DNA of 64,000 bases, from positions 46,275 to 110,274 of the forward strand of contig JAWKTK010000028.1 of NCBI GenBank assembly GCA_041399205.1. Reading direction: 5' to 3'. Position numbers and translations under genes: made by a program. The DNA comes from JAGQOZ01 sp041399205 (GTDB lineage Bacteria; Planctomycetota; Planctomycetia; Pirellulales; Pirellulaceae). Below, piece by piece: positions 19,286 through 27,037 of this stretch. Numbering within the stretch: position 1 is the first letter of the stretch; the number at the start of each line of letters is the position of its first letter. The notes under the pieces are model-generated. The model was not told the DNA's origin, did not search any database, and was given only the letters and a program-made list of their open reading frames with translations.

Positions 19286-21220
19286 ATGACAACTGATTTG
19301 ATTTTGGGAACGGCGGGTCATATTGACCATGGCAAGACATCGCTCATTCGTGCGCTGACGGGAACCAATACGGACCGGCTTCCCGAAGAAAAAAAACGTG
19401 GCATCACCATCGAACTTGGTTTTGCCGAACTCGTTTTGGATGAATTTCGTCTGGGAATTGTGGACGTTCCCGGTCACGAAAAATTTGTGCGCCAAATGCT
19501 GGCCGGTGCTACCGGCATGGATCTAGCCATGTTGGTGGTGGCGGCCGACGATTCGGTGAAGCAACAAACAACCGAGCACCTGGACGTACTCCGAATTTTG
19601 GATTTGCCGGCCGGTGTGATCGCCATGACCAAATGTGATGTGGCCGATCAAGATTGGATGGACTTGGTAGAAGACGAAATTCGAGAACTCGTTCAGGACA
19701 CGTTCTTGAAGGACGCTCCGTTGGTTCGAACCAGTTCGCACACCGGACAAGGTTTGGACGAACTTCGCTCGGCATTAACCGCAGCCGCTCGCGTTGCCGC
19801 AGCCAGTGAACGAGCGAATCGGCGGCATGGTCCGTTTCGAATGGCAGTGGACCGAGTTTTTTCAATGGAAGGACACGGAACCGTAGTCACTGGCAGCGTC
19901 TCTAGCGGCAGCGCCAAAGTGGGCGACGTGGTCAAACTGGAACCGGGCGAATTGGAAGTTCGGATTCGCGGCATCCAGAATCATGATCGACCCGCCGATG
20001 TGATTGTTCGAGGGCAACGAGCGGCAATTAATCTGGCCGGCGTGCATCATGATCAGATTCAACGAGGTCACGAGGTGGCTTCGGCTGGATATTTGCAACC
20101 CAGCAAATTGGTTACGGCGCATGTGAACGTCCTGGCGTCGGCGCCTCGTCCGATCAAAAACCGCAGCAAGGTGCGTTTGCATATCGGTACGGCGGAAGTC
20201 ATTGCCACCGCGGCGCTGCTGGGAACCGAACGCTTGGAACCGGGGCAGAGCGGATTTGTGCAGTTGTTCTTGAGCGAACCGATTGTCGCAACGTGGAATC
20301 AGCCGTTTGTCCTTCGCAGCGAATCGCCCGTGGAAACGATCGCCGGTGGACGAATTCTGGTTCCAGCGGCCAATAAGATTAAGAAGTATGGTTCGACTAT
20401 TCCGGAGATGTTGGAAAGACTACGCAGCGGCGATGCCTTGGAACGAGCTTCCGCGGCGTATTATTTTGCCGGTGTTCAGCAATTGGATTCGCAATCGCTG
20501 GTTCGAACCGCCGGTATCCAAGACGATGGCCAAACGTTTCAGACGCTGGTGGAACAAGGTGTACTGGTGCCACTCAATTTGCCGGGTCAGAAAAAGTTGC
20601 ATTTGCATCAAGACGTGTTGGACGAATTTGGTAACCGAATGATTGCCGCGTTGGATCGACTGCACGAATCCCAGCCGCTGTCCACGGTGTTTGATAAATC
20701 CAGTGTCGCCAGTCAGTTTGAATATCTCGGCCATCAAAACGTCTTTGACGCCATTGTGGCGTTGCTGGAAAAGAAGAAAACGTTGCGGAGCACGGCCAAG
20801 GGAATTGGTTTGGCGGATCGAGCTCCCAAGTTGTCCAAGAATGAACGCGAACTGTTGACGCAAATCATCGAGACATTTCGGACTGCTCGTTTTCAACCGC
20901 CCACCGTCAAGGAAGTTCAGGCGACGGCCACCAAGAACCAAGCGTCTGTCCCCAATTTGGTCAAATTGGCTGCATCTGACGGGGATTTGGTCGAAGTTTC
21001 AGCCGACTATTACCTGCATGCCGACACGGAACGCGAGTTAAAGGAATTGCTACAGGCAGCGATTTTGGAACGAGGTGGCATATCCGTCGGCGAAATTCGC
21101 GAACTCCTGCAAACCAGCCGCAAATATGCTGTTCCGTTTTGCGAATACCTGGATAAGATCGGATTTACCAAGCGAGACGGCGACGTGCGAATCCTGAATT
21201 CAACGCCTTCGGCAAGCTAG
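19286..21220 (+). CDS. selB: Selenocysteine-specific elongation factor SelB
   Basis: 644 residues, intact. The GTPase domain has G1 GHIDHGKT (residues 11-18), the switch region RGITIELGF, G3 DVPGHEK (60-66) and G4 TKCD (115-118). EF-Tu-like domains 2 and 3 follow (VFSMEGHGTVVTGSV, LEPGQSGFVQLFLSEP). The C-terminal ~270 residues are the winged-helix repeats that bind the SECIS hairpin (SKNERELLTQIIETFR, RELLQTSRKYAVPFCEYLDKIGFTKR). SelB carries Sec-tRNA to UGA codons on the ribosome. The gene stands just upstream of selA on the same strand. The ATG at 19286 puts the G1 loop at the expected distance from the N-terminus. No clear Shine-Dalgarno site is seen. Confidence 0.97.
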   Translation: MTTDLILGTAGHIDHGKTSLIRALTGTNTDRLPEEKKRGITIELGFAELVLDEFRLGIVDVPGHEKFVRQMLAGATGMDLAMLVVAADDSVKQQTTEHLDVLRILDLPAGVIAMTKCDVADQDWMDLVEDEIRELVQDTFLKDAPLVRTSSHTGQGLDELRSALTAAARVAAASERANRRHGPFRMAVDRVFSMEGHGTVVTGSVSSGSAKVGDVVKLEPGELEVRIRGIQNHDRPADVIVRGQRAAINLAGVHHDQIQRGHEVASAGYLQPSKLVTAHVNVLASAPRPIKNRSKVRLHIGTAEVIATAALLGTERLEPGQSGFVQLFLSEPIVATWNQPFVLRSESPVETIAGGRILVPAANKIKKYGSTIPEMLERLRSGDALERASAAYYFAGVQQLDSQSLVRTAGIQDDGQTFQTLVEQGVLVPLNLPGQKKLHLHQDVLDEFGNRMIAALDRLHESQPLSTVFDKSSVASQFEYLGHQNVFDAIVALLEKKKTLRSTAKGIGLADRAPKLSKNERELLTQIIETFRTARFQPPTVKEVQATATKNQASVPNLVKLAASDGDLVEVSADYYLHADTERELKELLQAAILERGGISVGEIRELLQTSRKYAVPFCEYLDKIGFTKRDGDVRILNSTPSAS

Positions 21221-21243
21221 AATTGTTGGATGACGCCAACGCT

Positions 21244-21506
21244 GTTCGTAGTCCCGGCTTTAGCCGGAATTGCATTGTTCGTAGTCCCGGCTTTAGCCGG
21301 AATAGCACTGTTCGTAGTCCCGGCTTTAGCCGGAATTGCACTGTTCGTAGTCCCGGCTTCAGCCGGAATTGCATTGTTCGTAGTCCCGGCTTCAGCCGGA
21401 ATCGCATTGTTCGTAGTCCCGGCTTCAGCCGGAATTGCACTGTTCGTAGTCCCGGCTTTAGCCGGAATTGCATTGTTCGTAGTCCCGGCTTTAGCCGGAG
21501 TGAACT
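21244..21506 (+). repeat. 33-bp tandem repeat array between selB and selA
   Basis: Eight head-to-tail units starting at 21244, 21277, 21310, 21343, 21376, 21409, 21442 and 21475. Each starts GTTCGTAGTCCCGGCTTTAG, carries the palindrome CCGGCTTTAGCCGG (or CCGGCTTCAGCCGG), and ends GAATTGCATT or GAATTGCACT. The units differ at only a few positions. The last unit is 32 bp and diverges (GGAGTGAACT). The unit length is a multiple of three, so open frames run through the array in several frames, but none has coding character. Confidence 0.95.
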
Positions 21507-21572
21507 GTTTGTAATGCAGCCGGAATCACGCCGGCCCTGCCAAAAGATAACGGAAATCAAGGAAATCATTCG

Positions 21573-22988
21573 ATGGCTAACAATCCTCTTCGACACCTGC
21601 CTTCGGTCAACGAACTTTTGGAACGACCCGAGCTGAAACAACTAGTCGACACTGTCAGCCACAACGTGGTGGTCACCGAGGTTCGTTCGTTCTTGGAAAA
21701 CCTGCGTGCGGAAGTCCAGCAACGAGCGGCGGATATCAACATTCCGGCTCCGGCAGAAATGGCGGATAAGATTGCCAAGTGGATTGCCAAAGACCAAACG
21801 CCTCGTCTTCGTCCCGTCATCAACGCAACCGGCATCTTGTTGCACACTGGTTTAGGCCGTTCTCCTTTGGCTCCGCAAGCACTGGCCGCCATTCACGAAG
21901 TTGCCGGTGGCTACGCCAGTGTGGAAGTCGATATTGAATCGGGCGAACGAACTCAGCGAGCACTGGCTGTCGAAAAACTGCTGAAGGAACTGACCGGCGC
22001 CGAAGCGGCCTTAGTTGTCAACAACAACGCTGGTGCCACTTTGTTGTCATTGGCCGCCATTGCCAAGGACAAAGAAGTGGTTGTTTCACGAGGCCAATTG
22101 GTGGAAATCGGCGGCAGTTACCGACTGCCCGATGTGATGAGCACCAGCGGCGCGATCTTGCGTGAAGTAGGCACGACTAATAAAACTCGGATCAATGATT
22201 ACGAAGCCGCTATCGGTGAACAGACCGGAGCGTTGATGCGAGTTCACACTAGCAACTACATTATCGCTGGTTTTTCCGAAGAAGCTCGCTTGTCCGAATT
22301 GGTTCGCTTAGGACGCAGCTATAATCTGCCCGTGATTGATGATATCGGTTCCGGTGCCATGATCGACTTTCAACGTTACGGATTGCCGGGCGAACCGTTG
22401 GCCAAAGACAGTATCACCGCCGGCGCGGACGTGGTCCTGTTTAGCGGAGACAAATTGTTGGGTGGTCCACAATGCGGGATCTTGGTCGGCCGCAAGGCGT
22501 TGATCCAGGCGATTACCAAGCATCCGCTGACTCGTGCTTTGCGAGTAGACAAGATTACGTTGGCCGCGCTGCACGCGACGTTGCAACTGTATCGTTCGAC
22601 CGAAGCGGCAGAGGAATCGATTCCGCTGCTGAAGTTACTGTCGACTTCGGTAGAAAACTTGCGAAATCGAGCGGAACGGTTGGCGCCGCAGATGGCGGCA
22701 CTCGAATGGATCGAATCAGCCGAAGTAGTTGGTCCGTGGCGTATCTCGGTGGCGGTTCGGTCCCCAACACAAGAAATTCCCACGGTCTGTGTCGCATTGA
22801 CTCCACGCCAGATCAGTGCCAATACGTTGTCACATCGCTTGCGGATGGGGACGCCCAGCGTTTTCGGCCGCATCCAGCAAGACAAACTGCTGATCGACTT
22901 GCGGAGCGTCATGCCCAAACAAGACCTAGATCTGATCAACGCACTCAGCAACGTGAAGGCGGCGGACGAAAAAAGCGAAGAAGACTAA
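21573..22988 (+). CDS. selA: L-seryl-tRNA(Sec) selenium transferase SelA
   Basis: 471 residues, intact. PLP-dependent fold-type I enzyme that converts Ser-tRNA(Sec) to Sec-tRNA(Sec) using selenophosphate. Seen: the N-terminal RHLPSVNELLERPELKQL domain that grips the tRNA, then PVINATGILLHTGLGRSPL, the PLP-binding region with TSNYIIAGF, VIDDIGSGAMIDF and the Schiff-base lysine K294 in FSGDKLLGGPQCGI. The start ATG 21573 agrees with the family N-terminus. It is 352 bp downstream of selB, with the repeat array between them. The selB-selA order is the reverse of E. coli selAB. selD and the Sec tRNA gene (selC) were looked for and not found in the window. Confidence 0.97.
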   Translation: MANNPLRHLPSVNELLERPELKQLVDTVSHNVVVTEVRSFLENLRAEVQQRAADINIPAPAEMADKIAKWIAKDQTPRLRPVINATGILLHTGLGRSPLAPQALAAIHEVAGGYASVEVDIESGERTQRALAVEKLLKELTGAEAALVVNNNAGATLLSLAAIAKDKEVVVSRGQLVEIGGSYRLPDVMSTSGAILREVGTTNKTRINDYEAAIGEQTGALMRVHTSNYIIAGFSEEARLSELVRLGRSYNLPVIDDIGSGAMIDFQRYGLPGEPLAKDSITAGADVVLFSGDKLLGGPQCGILVGRKALIQAITKHPLTRALRVDKITLAALHATLQLYRSTEAAEESIPLLKLLSTSVENLRNRAERLAPQMAALEWIESAEVVGPWRISVAVRSPTQEIPTVCVALTPRQISANTLSHRLRMGTPSVFGRIQQDKLLIDLRSVMPKQDLDLINALSNVKAADEKSEED

Positions 22989-22990
22989 TC

Positions 22991-23018
22991 TGGTTCGTAG
23001 TACCGGCTTTAGCCGGAA
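22991..23018 (+). repeat. Single copy of the CCGGCTTTAGCCGG element after selA
   Basis: GGTTCGTAGTACCGGCTTTAG followed by CCGGAAG begins a few bases past the selA stop. It is the same unit as the array at 21244-21506, so selA is bracketed by this element. Confidence 0.85.
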
Positions 23019-23308
23019 GTCACTAGTTTGCTAGGTTTTTGCCGTCAACTACACTTTCATATTCAATAATGGTGTTCCGTTGCCGCTGGACGCCGTGACA
23101 CTCAAGTAGAACGTCAGCGAATCGCAGAGTCATGGCTAATTTCGCGACTCAGACGCTCGTTGGAATCAGAAACCTTGCTACACCGGTTTCGACATCCGAA
23201 TGTTTTCCGTAGACTTGCGAGTTGAATAGAGCGGACGTTTCGGCGTGATCTGTGTCGCCAGACGATCCGCATTGGACGGCATGATTCGACTCGTTGGTAA
23301 AAGCAAAC

Positions 23309-24611
23309 ATGAAGAACTGTATTCGAAAAATCTTCACAGCCATTTTCTTCGTCAGCCTGGCCTTGGTGGGATCGAAAGATCGAGTGTGGTCGCAAGATTT
23401 GGTCCGCATTGCCACGTTCAATACATCGTTGAATTTATGCGCGAACAATCGGACCAGTCCGTGCCTGGAAGGTGGATTGAACCAGTATTTGGCGAATGGC
23501 AACTATGCGCCCGCTCAAGGAGTTGCGGAGATCCTACAGCGAATTGCGCCGGATATTGTCTTGTTGAACGAATTTAACTTTGATCCGTCGGGTGCAGCGG
23601 CGGATCTGTTTCAGCAGAATTTTCTGAGCGTCGGACAGAACGTGAGTCGCCATCCCGACGGCTCGGCAGATCCTATTAGTTATCCCTATCGCTATTTGGC
23701 GGCCGTCAACACCGGAGTCCATTCTGGTTGGGACTTAGACAACAACGGCAGCGTGGATGATTCCGTGGGAGACGGTTCCTATGCCGGGGACGCGTTTGGG
23801 TTTGGTGAGTTTCCTGGGCGGTACGGCATGCTGTTACTTTCCAAGTATCCGATCGATGTCGACGCCGTGCGAACTTTCCAGAACTTTCTATGGAAAGATA
23901 TGCCCGATTCGTTGCTGCCGACTTCGTGGTATAGCGAATCGGAACAAGATGTACTGCGACTTTCGTCCAAAAGCCATTGGGACGTGCCGATTGATGTCAA
24001 CGGTCCGACGCTGCATGTACTGGCGAGTCACCCGACGCCGCCAGTGTTTGATGGTCGGAAGATCGCAATGGTAGAAGGAACCATGACGAAATTCGTTTTT
24101 GGGCGGACTACGTGACTCCGGGCAAGAACGATTACATTGTGGATGACAAGAATGTGGCAGGCGGATTGAGCGAATTGGCCAGCTTTGTCGTTTTGGGAGA
24201 TCAAAATGCCGACCCGACAAATGGCGACAGCGTGAGTGGCGCGTTGATCAGTTGTTGAATGCAGAACGAGAGTGAACGGTGATTTTGTGCCTACCAGTGC
24301 GAATCTGCAGGCACTGACGTCGTCGTTCAATCTTCCGAGTCGACTATGTGTTGCCATCGAATGATATAGAAATTGTCGATGGCGCGTTTTAACCTGATGC
24401 GCCCGACCCGTTGGCTCGATTGTCGTTGGTATCGGATCATCGCTTAGTGTGGCTGGATGTGCAAATGGTTCCCGAGCCGAACAATGCCGCTTGGCTGATG
24501 GTTGTGGCAGTCTGGGCGTTGCGACATTCATCAAGATGCCGATTCGGCCGAGCGCACGAATGCGAAAGCGAATGGGTGTTCTTGAACGGAGGGCACTTCG
24601 TTTTGAGATAG
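23309..24611 (+). pseudogene. Endonuclease/exonuclease/phosphatase (EEP) family PEP-CTERM protein, decayed 3' half
   Basis: ATG 23309 opens a signal peptide (MKNCIRKIFTAIFFVSLALVG). The EEP domain is readable to about 24095 in one frame: RIATFNTSLN, IAPDIVLLNEFNF (catalytic Glu), and PFLWKDMPDSLLP-like and LHVLASHPTPPVFDG blocks. The frame then breaks near 24050-24100. Later motifs survive in other frames: DYVTPGKNDYIVDDKN, FVVLGDQNADPTNGDS (Asp/Asn motif), RVDYVLPSNDIEIVDG, LVSDHRLVWLD (terminal SDH motif), and a PEP-CTERM tail (VPEPNNAAWLMVVAVWAL). At least five indels lie within about 400 bp. The density of lesions is higher than elsewhere in the window, so true decay is plausible. The family cleaves phosphodiester bonds in nucleic acids or lipids; the substrate is unknown. 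Confidence 0.75.
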
Positions 24612-24732
24612 ACGAGTCTTGGTGGTTTCTGTGTAAATCAAAGTCCGGTTGGTCCGGTTCCGGTTGGTGTCATCCAAATTTGGGTGTCCTGGTTTTGATG
24701 TCATTCATCAAATTGGGACGACCGTCCCGGAA

Positions 24733-24856
24733 GGTGCCATGCATCTTCCGGTAACCTCCAAATGGTCCCGTCCGGGAAGGTGCCATGCATCTTCCGGTAG
24801 GTCCCGTCCCGGAAGGTGCCATGCATCTACCGGTAACCATGCATCTACCGGTAACC
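24733..24856 (+). repeat. GTGCCATGCAT-CCGGTA repeat cluster A
   Basis: Three full copies of GTGCCATGCATCTTCCGGTA or its CTACC variant (within 24733-24753, 24779-24799 and 24815-24835) and a partial copy (24837-24856). They are separated by GGTCCCGTCCCGGAA-type spacers and often followed by ACCTCCAAAT. The same element recurs at 39.0 kb and, inverted, at 40.6-40.9 kb. Confidence 0.85.
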
Positions 24857-25189
24857 TCCAAATCGAATCAGTGGCTTCAGCGTGTTTCAATCTTTTTTTT
24901 GATAGTTTTGGGGTGTCAGAGGGCACCGCCCCCTCCTTGCGGAGGAATCAGAAACGCGGAGGCACTTAGGTACGCAGAGAAGGTAAGGGATTATGGCTGG
25001 CACCGACCCCTGGCAGCCTGCTTGTGAACGCTGCCAATACAACATGATCAGGAAAACTTATTGGCTCTCGGCCCGACTCATGTACCCGAAAAGCCTGCTG
25101 CACTGCTGGCGAAGCAGCCTGGATTGGTGGACACAGAATGGGAATGCCTCGGCCTGAAATCCCAGAATAGATCGCAACAATGTGGGTTG
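24857..25189. other. Intergenic region, possible short gene remnant
   Basis: It holds an eight-T run (24893-24900), a GGGCACCGCCCCCTCCTTGC stretch and the phrase ACGCGGAGGCACTTAGGTAC, which looks like planctomycete intergenic repeat DNA. From about 25061 one frame reads LALGPTHVPEKPAALLAKQP followed by GLVDTEWECLGLKSQN, which has a protein-like feel but no start or motif. Nothing else is recognised. Confidence 0.35.
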
Positions 25190-26761
25190 CTACGAGATTG
25201 CGTTGATGATGATCACGGCTAAAGCCAGAAAGGCGACGGCAGCCACGGAAATGCCCACGATGAGTCCGGTGGGAATGGTCTTTTTTCGTTTCCGAGTCAA
25301 CAAGATGGATGATTGGGAAACGGAAGTAGCGTGCTGATCTTCAAATAGGTCCACCAGCGAACCACTTGTCGAGCTGGACGCACTTAGCTCTTGTTCGATT
25401 TGCGAAAGTGTTTCAGGATCCACGTCGGCTGCTTCACCGGAAAACGAAAGAGCCGCATCGCTGCCGGCCGACGAACCTGACAATTCGTGCGAAACTTCGT
25501 CGTCGTCTTCTTCAAGTGGAGCCAGTGTAAAGTCTTCGTTTTCATCATCATCAATACGGTTCGTATCACCCTGACGCGAAGAAACGGTGTCGCTGGCCAG
25601 TCGCTCGGAACTGGAACCCGAACTTCCTTTGGCGGTGCCCAGGATCTGTTCCAAGCGGTTAAAGCCCGTGGGGTTCGATCCTCCGGCGTTAGAAAACGAC
25701 TTGGATTTGGCGCCCACCACGATGCCTCGTGGCTCTAGCCATTTGGTCAGCAAGCTTTCGACGTCCGACGCGGATTGCATCCGTTCCGCAGGCTTCTTAG
25801 CCATCATGCGTCTACAAATATCGACCAGCGCTGGCGGGGCGTCGGGACGTTTGCTGAAAATGCTTTCTGGTTCTTCTTTTTGATGCTTCAATAAACGTTC
25901 TGTTAGCGTGCCAGTGGGAAACGGCGCATGTCCCATTAATAGAAAGTAGAGTGTCCCGCCTAGCCCATAAATGTCGGCTCGATGATCCACTTTGCTGCTG
26001 TTAACGGCCTGTTCCGGAGCCAGATAGTCTGCTGTTCCGACGACGCTATCTTTGTGTACGGAAGAAAGGGATTTGGTTTCATCCGTGAATTTTACCAAGC
26101 CCATATCCAAGATTTTTACAATTCCGGCGGAATCGACCAAACAATTGGCCGGCTTGATGTCTCGGTGTACCACACCAGCATCGTGAGCGTGCTGTAGTCC
26201 ACGAGCTGCCTGGGCGATCGATTCGGCAGCTTGTTCAAATCCCATGGGACCGTCCTGATCGACGATGCGCTGAAAGTCGCGTCCTTCGACATATTCCATG
26301 ACGATATAGTGCGTGTCACCTTCATTGTCGATGTCATAGGCGCGAACGATATTGGGATGGTCCAAAGCCGCGACCGCTCGAGCTTCCAGTTCGAATCGTT
26401 CCAAATAACTAGACTTGGTCACTCGGCTCTTGGGCAAGACTTTGATGGCCACCGGGCGACGCATAATCGGATGTTCGGAAAGATACACACTGCTCATTCC
26501 GCCTGTGCCCAGGTGGTCTTTCAGGGTGTACTTGCCAAGGCGAAATCCGCGATACTTACCTCGTAGGATTTGGTCCATTTGCCAACGAGTCAATAAGCCC
26601 AGATTGACCATCCGGTCCGCCAGCGGATCGGCTTCGCCAGGCAGCACGCCGCTATTCTGGCTAGCCAACGTCGCTACGAATTCGGCAAAGCGGTCCTTGG
26701 GCACCAATTCGCTGCGGCGAACCAATTCGATGAGTTGTTTGGTCGAATTAACTTTGGCCAT
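25190..26761 (-). CDS. Membrane-anchored Ser/Thr protein kinase
   Basis: 523 residues, intact. The N-terminal ~75 residues (TKQLIELVRRSELVPKDRF...LTRWQMDQILRGKYRGFRLGKY) are the helical module common before planctomycete kinases. The kinase domain has the Gly loop GTGGMSS (85-91), the ATP lysine K107 (VAIKVLP), HRDIKPAN (199-206), DMG at 219-221 in place of DFG, and GTADYLAPEQ. The hydrophobic gatekeeper region MEYVEG is normal. The tail (about 360-500) is acidic and Ser-rich, and the protein ends in one transmembrane helix (GLIVGISVAAVAFLALAVIIINAI). The kinase should therefore face the cytoplasm. It is divergent from the O-antigen ligase gene, with 276 bp between them. The substrate is unknown. 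Confidence 0.95.
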   Translation of the reverse strand: MAKVNSTKQLIELVRRSELVPKDRFAEFVATLASQNSGVLPGEADPLADRMVNLGLLTRWQMDQILRGKYRGFRLGKYTLKDHLGTGGMSSVYLSEHPIMRRPVAIKVLPKSRVTKSSYLERFELEARAVAALDHPNIVRAYDIDNEGDTHYIVMEYVEGRDFQRIVDQDGPMGFEQAAESIAQAARGLQHAHDAGVVHRDIKPANCLVDSAGIVKILDMGLVKFTDETKSLSSVHKDSVVGTADYLAPEQAVNSSKVDHRADIYGLGGTLYFLLMGHAPFPTGTLTERLLKHQKEEPESIFSKRPDAPPALVDICRRMMAKKPAERMQSASDVESLLTKWLEPRGIVVGAKSKSFSNAGGSNPTGFNRLEQILGTAKGSSGSSSERLASDTVSSRQGDTNRIDDDENEDFTLAPLEEDDDEVSHELSGSSAGSDAALSFSGEAADVDPETLSQIEQELSASSSTSGSLVDLFEDQHATSVSQSSILLTRKRKKTIPTGLIVGISVAAVAFLALAVIIINAIS

Positions 26762-27037
26762 TCCACGCTACGGCAAAGATTCGAAAGAAAATGCCGCGTA
26801 TTCCTGCTATTTCGCGAAAAAGATTCGAAACGAAAAACCGAGCCTCTCGCCACCGCCGTTACTATCGTTCATGGTAGACACCCCGCAAAATCGAAGCAAG
26901 CATTCTTCTCGTTAACTTCACATCTTCAGCTGATTAGGCCTGCGATTCAGATCAAAAACCGATTCGGTACCGAGCGTCAGCACATTAAAATCAGAACATA
27001 GTCCGGCCTCGCTCCCTTGTAAACTCGGTTATCGCTT

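Noticed and set aside
21244..21506. CRISPR array
   Set aside because: Units are contiguous with no spacers and have an internal palindrome. No cas gene is near.
21165..21641. Long open frames on both strands across the 33-bp array (94-158 codons)
   Set aside because: They exist only because the repeat unit is a multiple of three. The codons just repeat RSPGFSRN-type or FVVPALAGIAL-type peptides and overlap selB and selA.
22989..23308. tRNA-Sec gene between selA and the EEP gene
   Set aside because: No cloverleaf with a long variable arm or T-loop consensus was found on reading the region.
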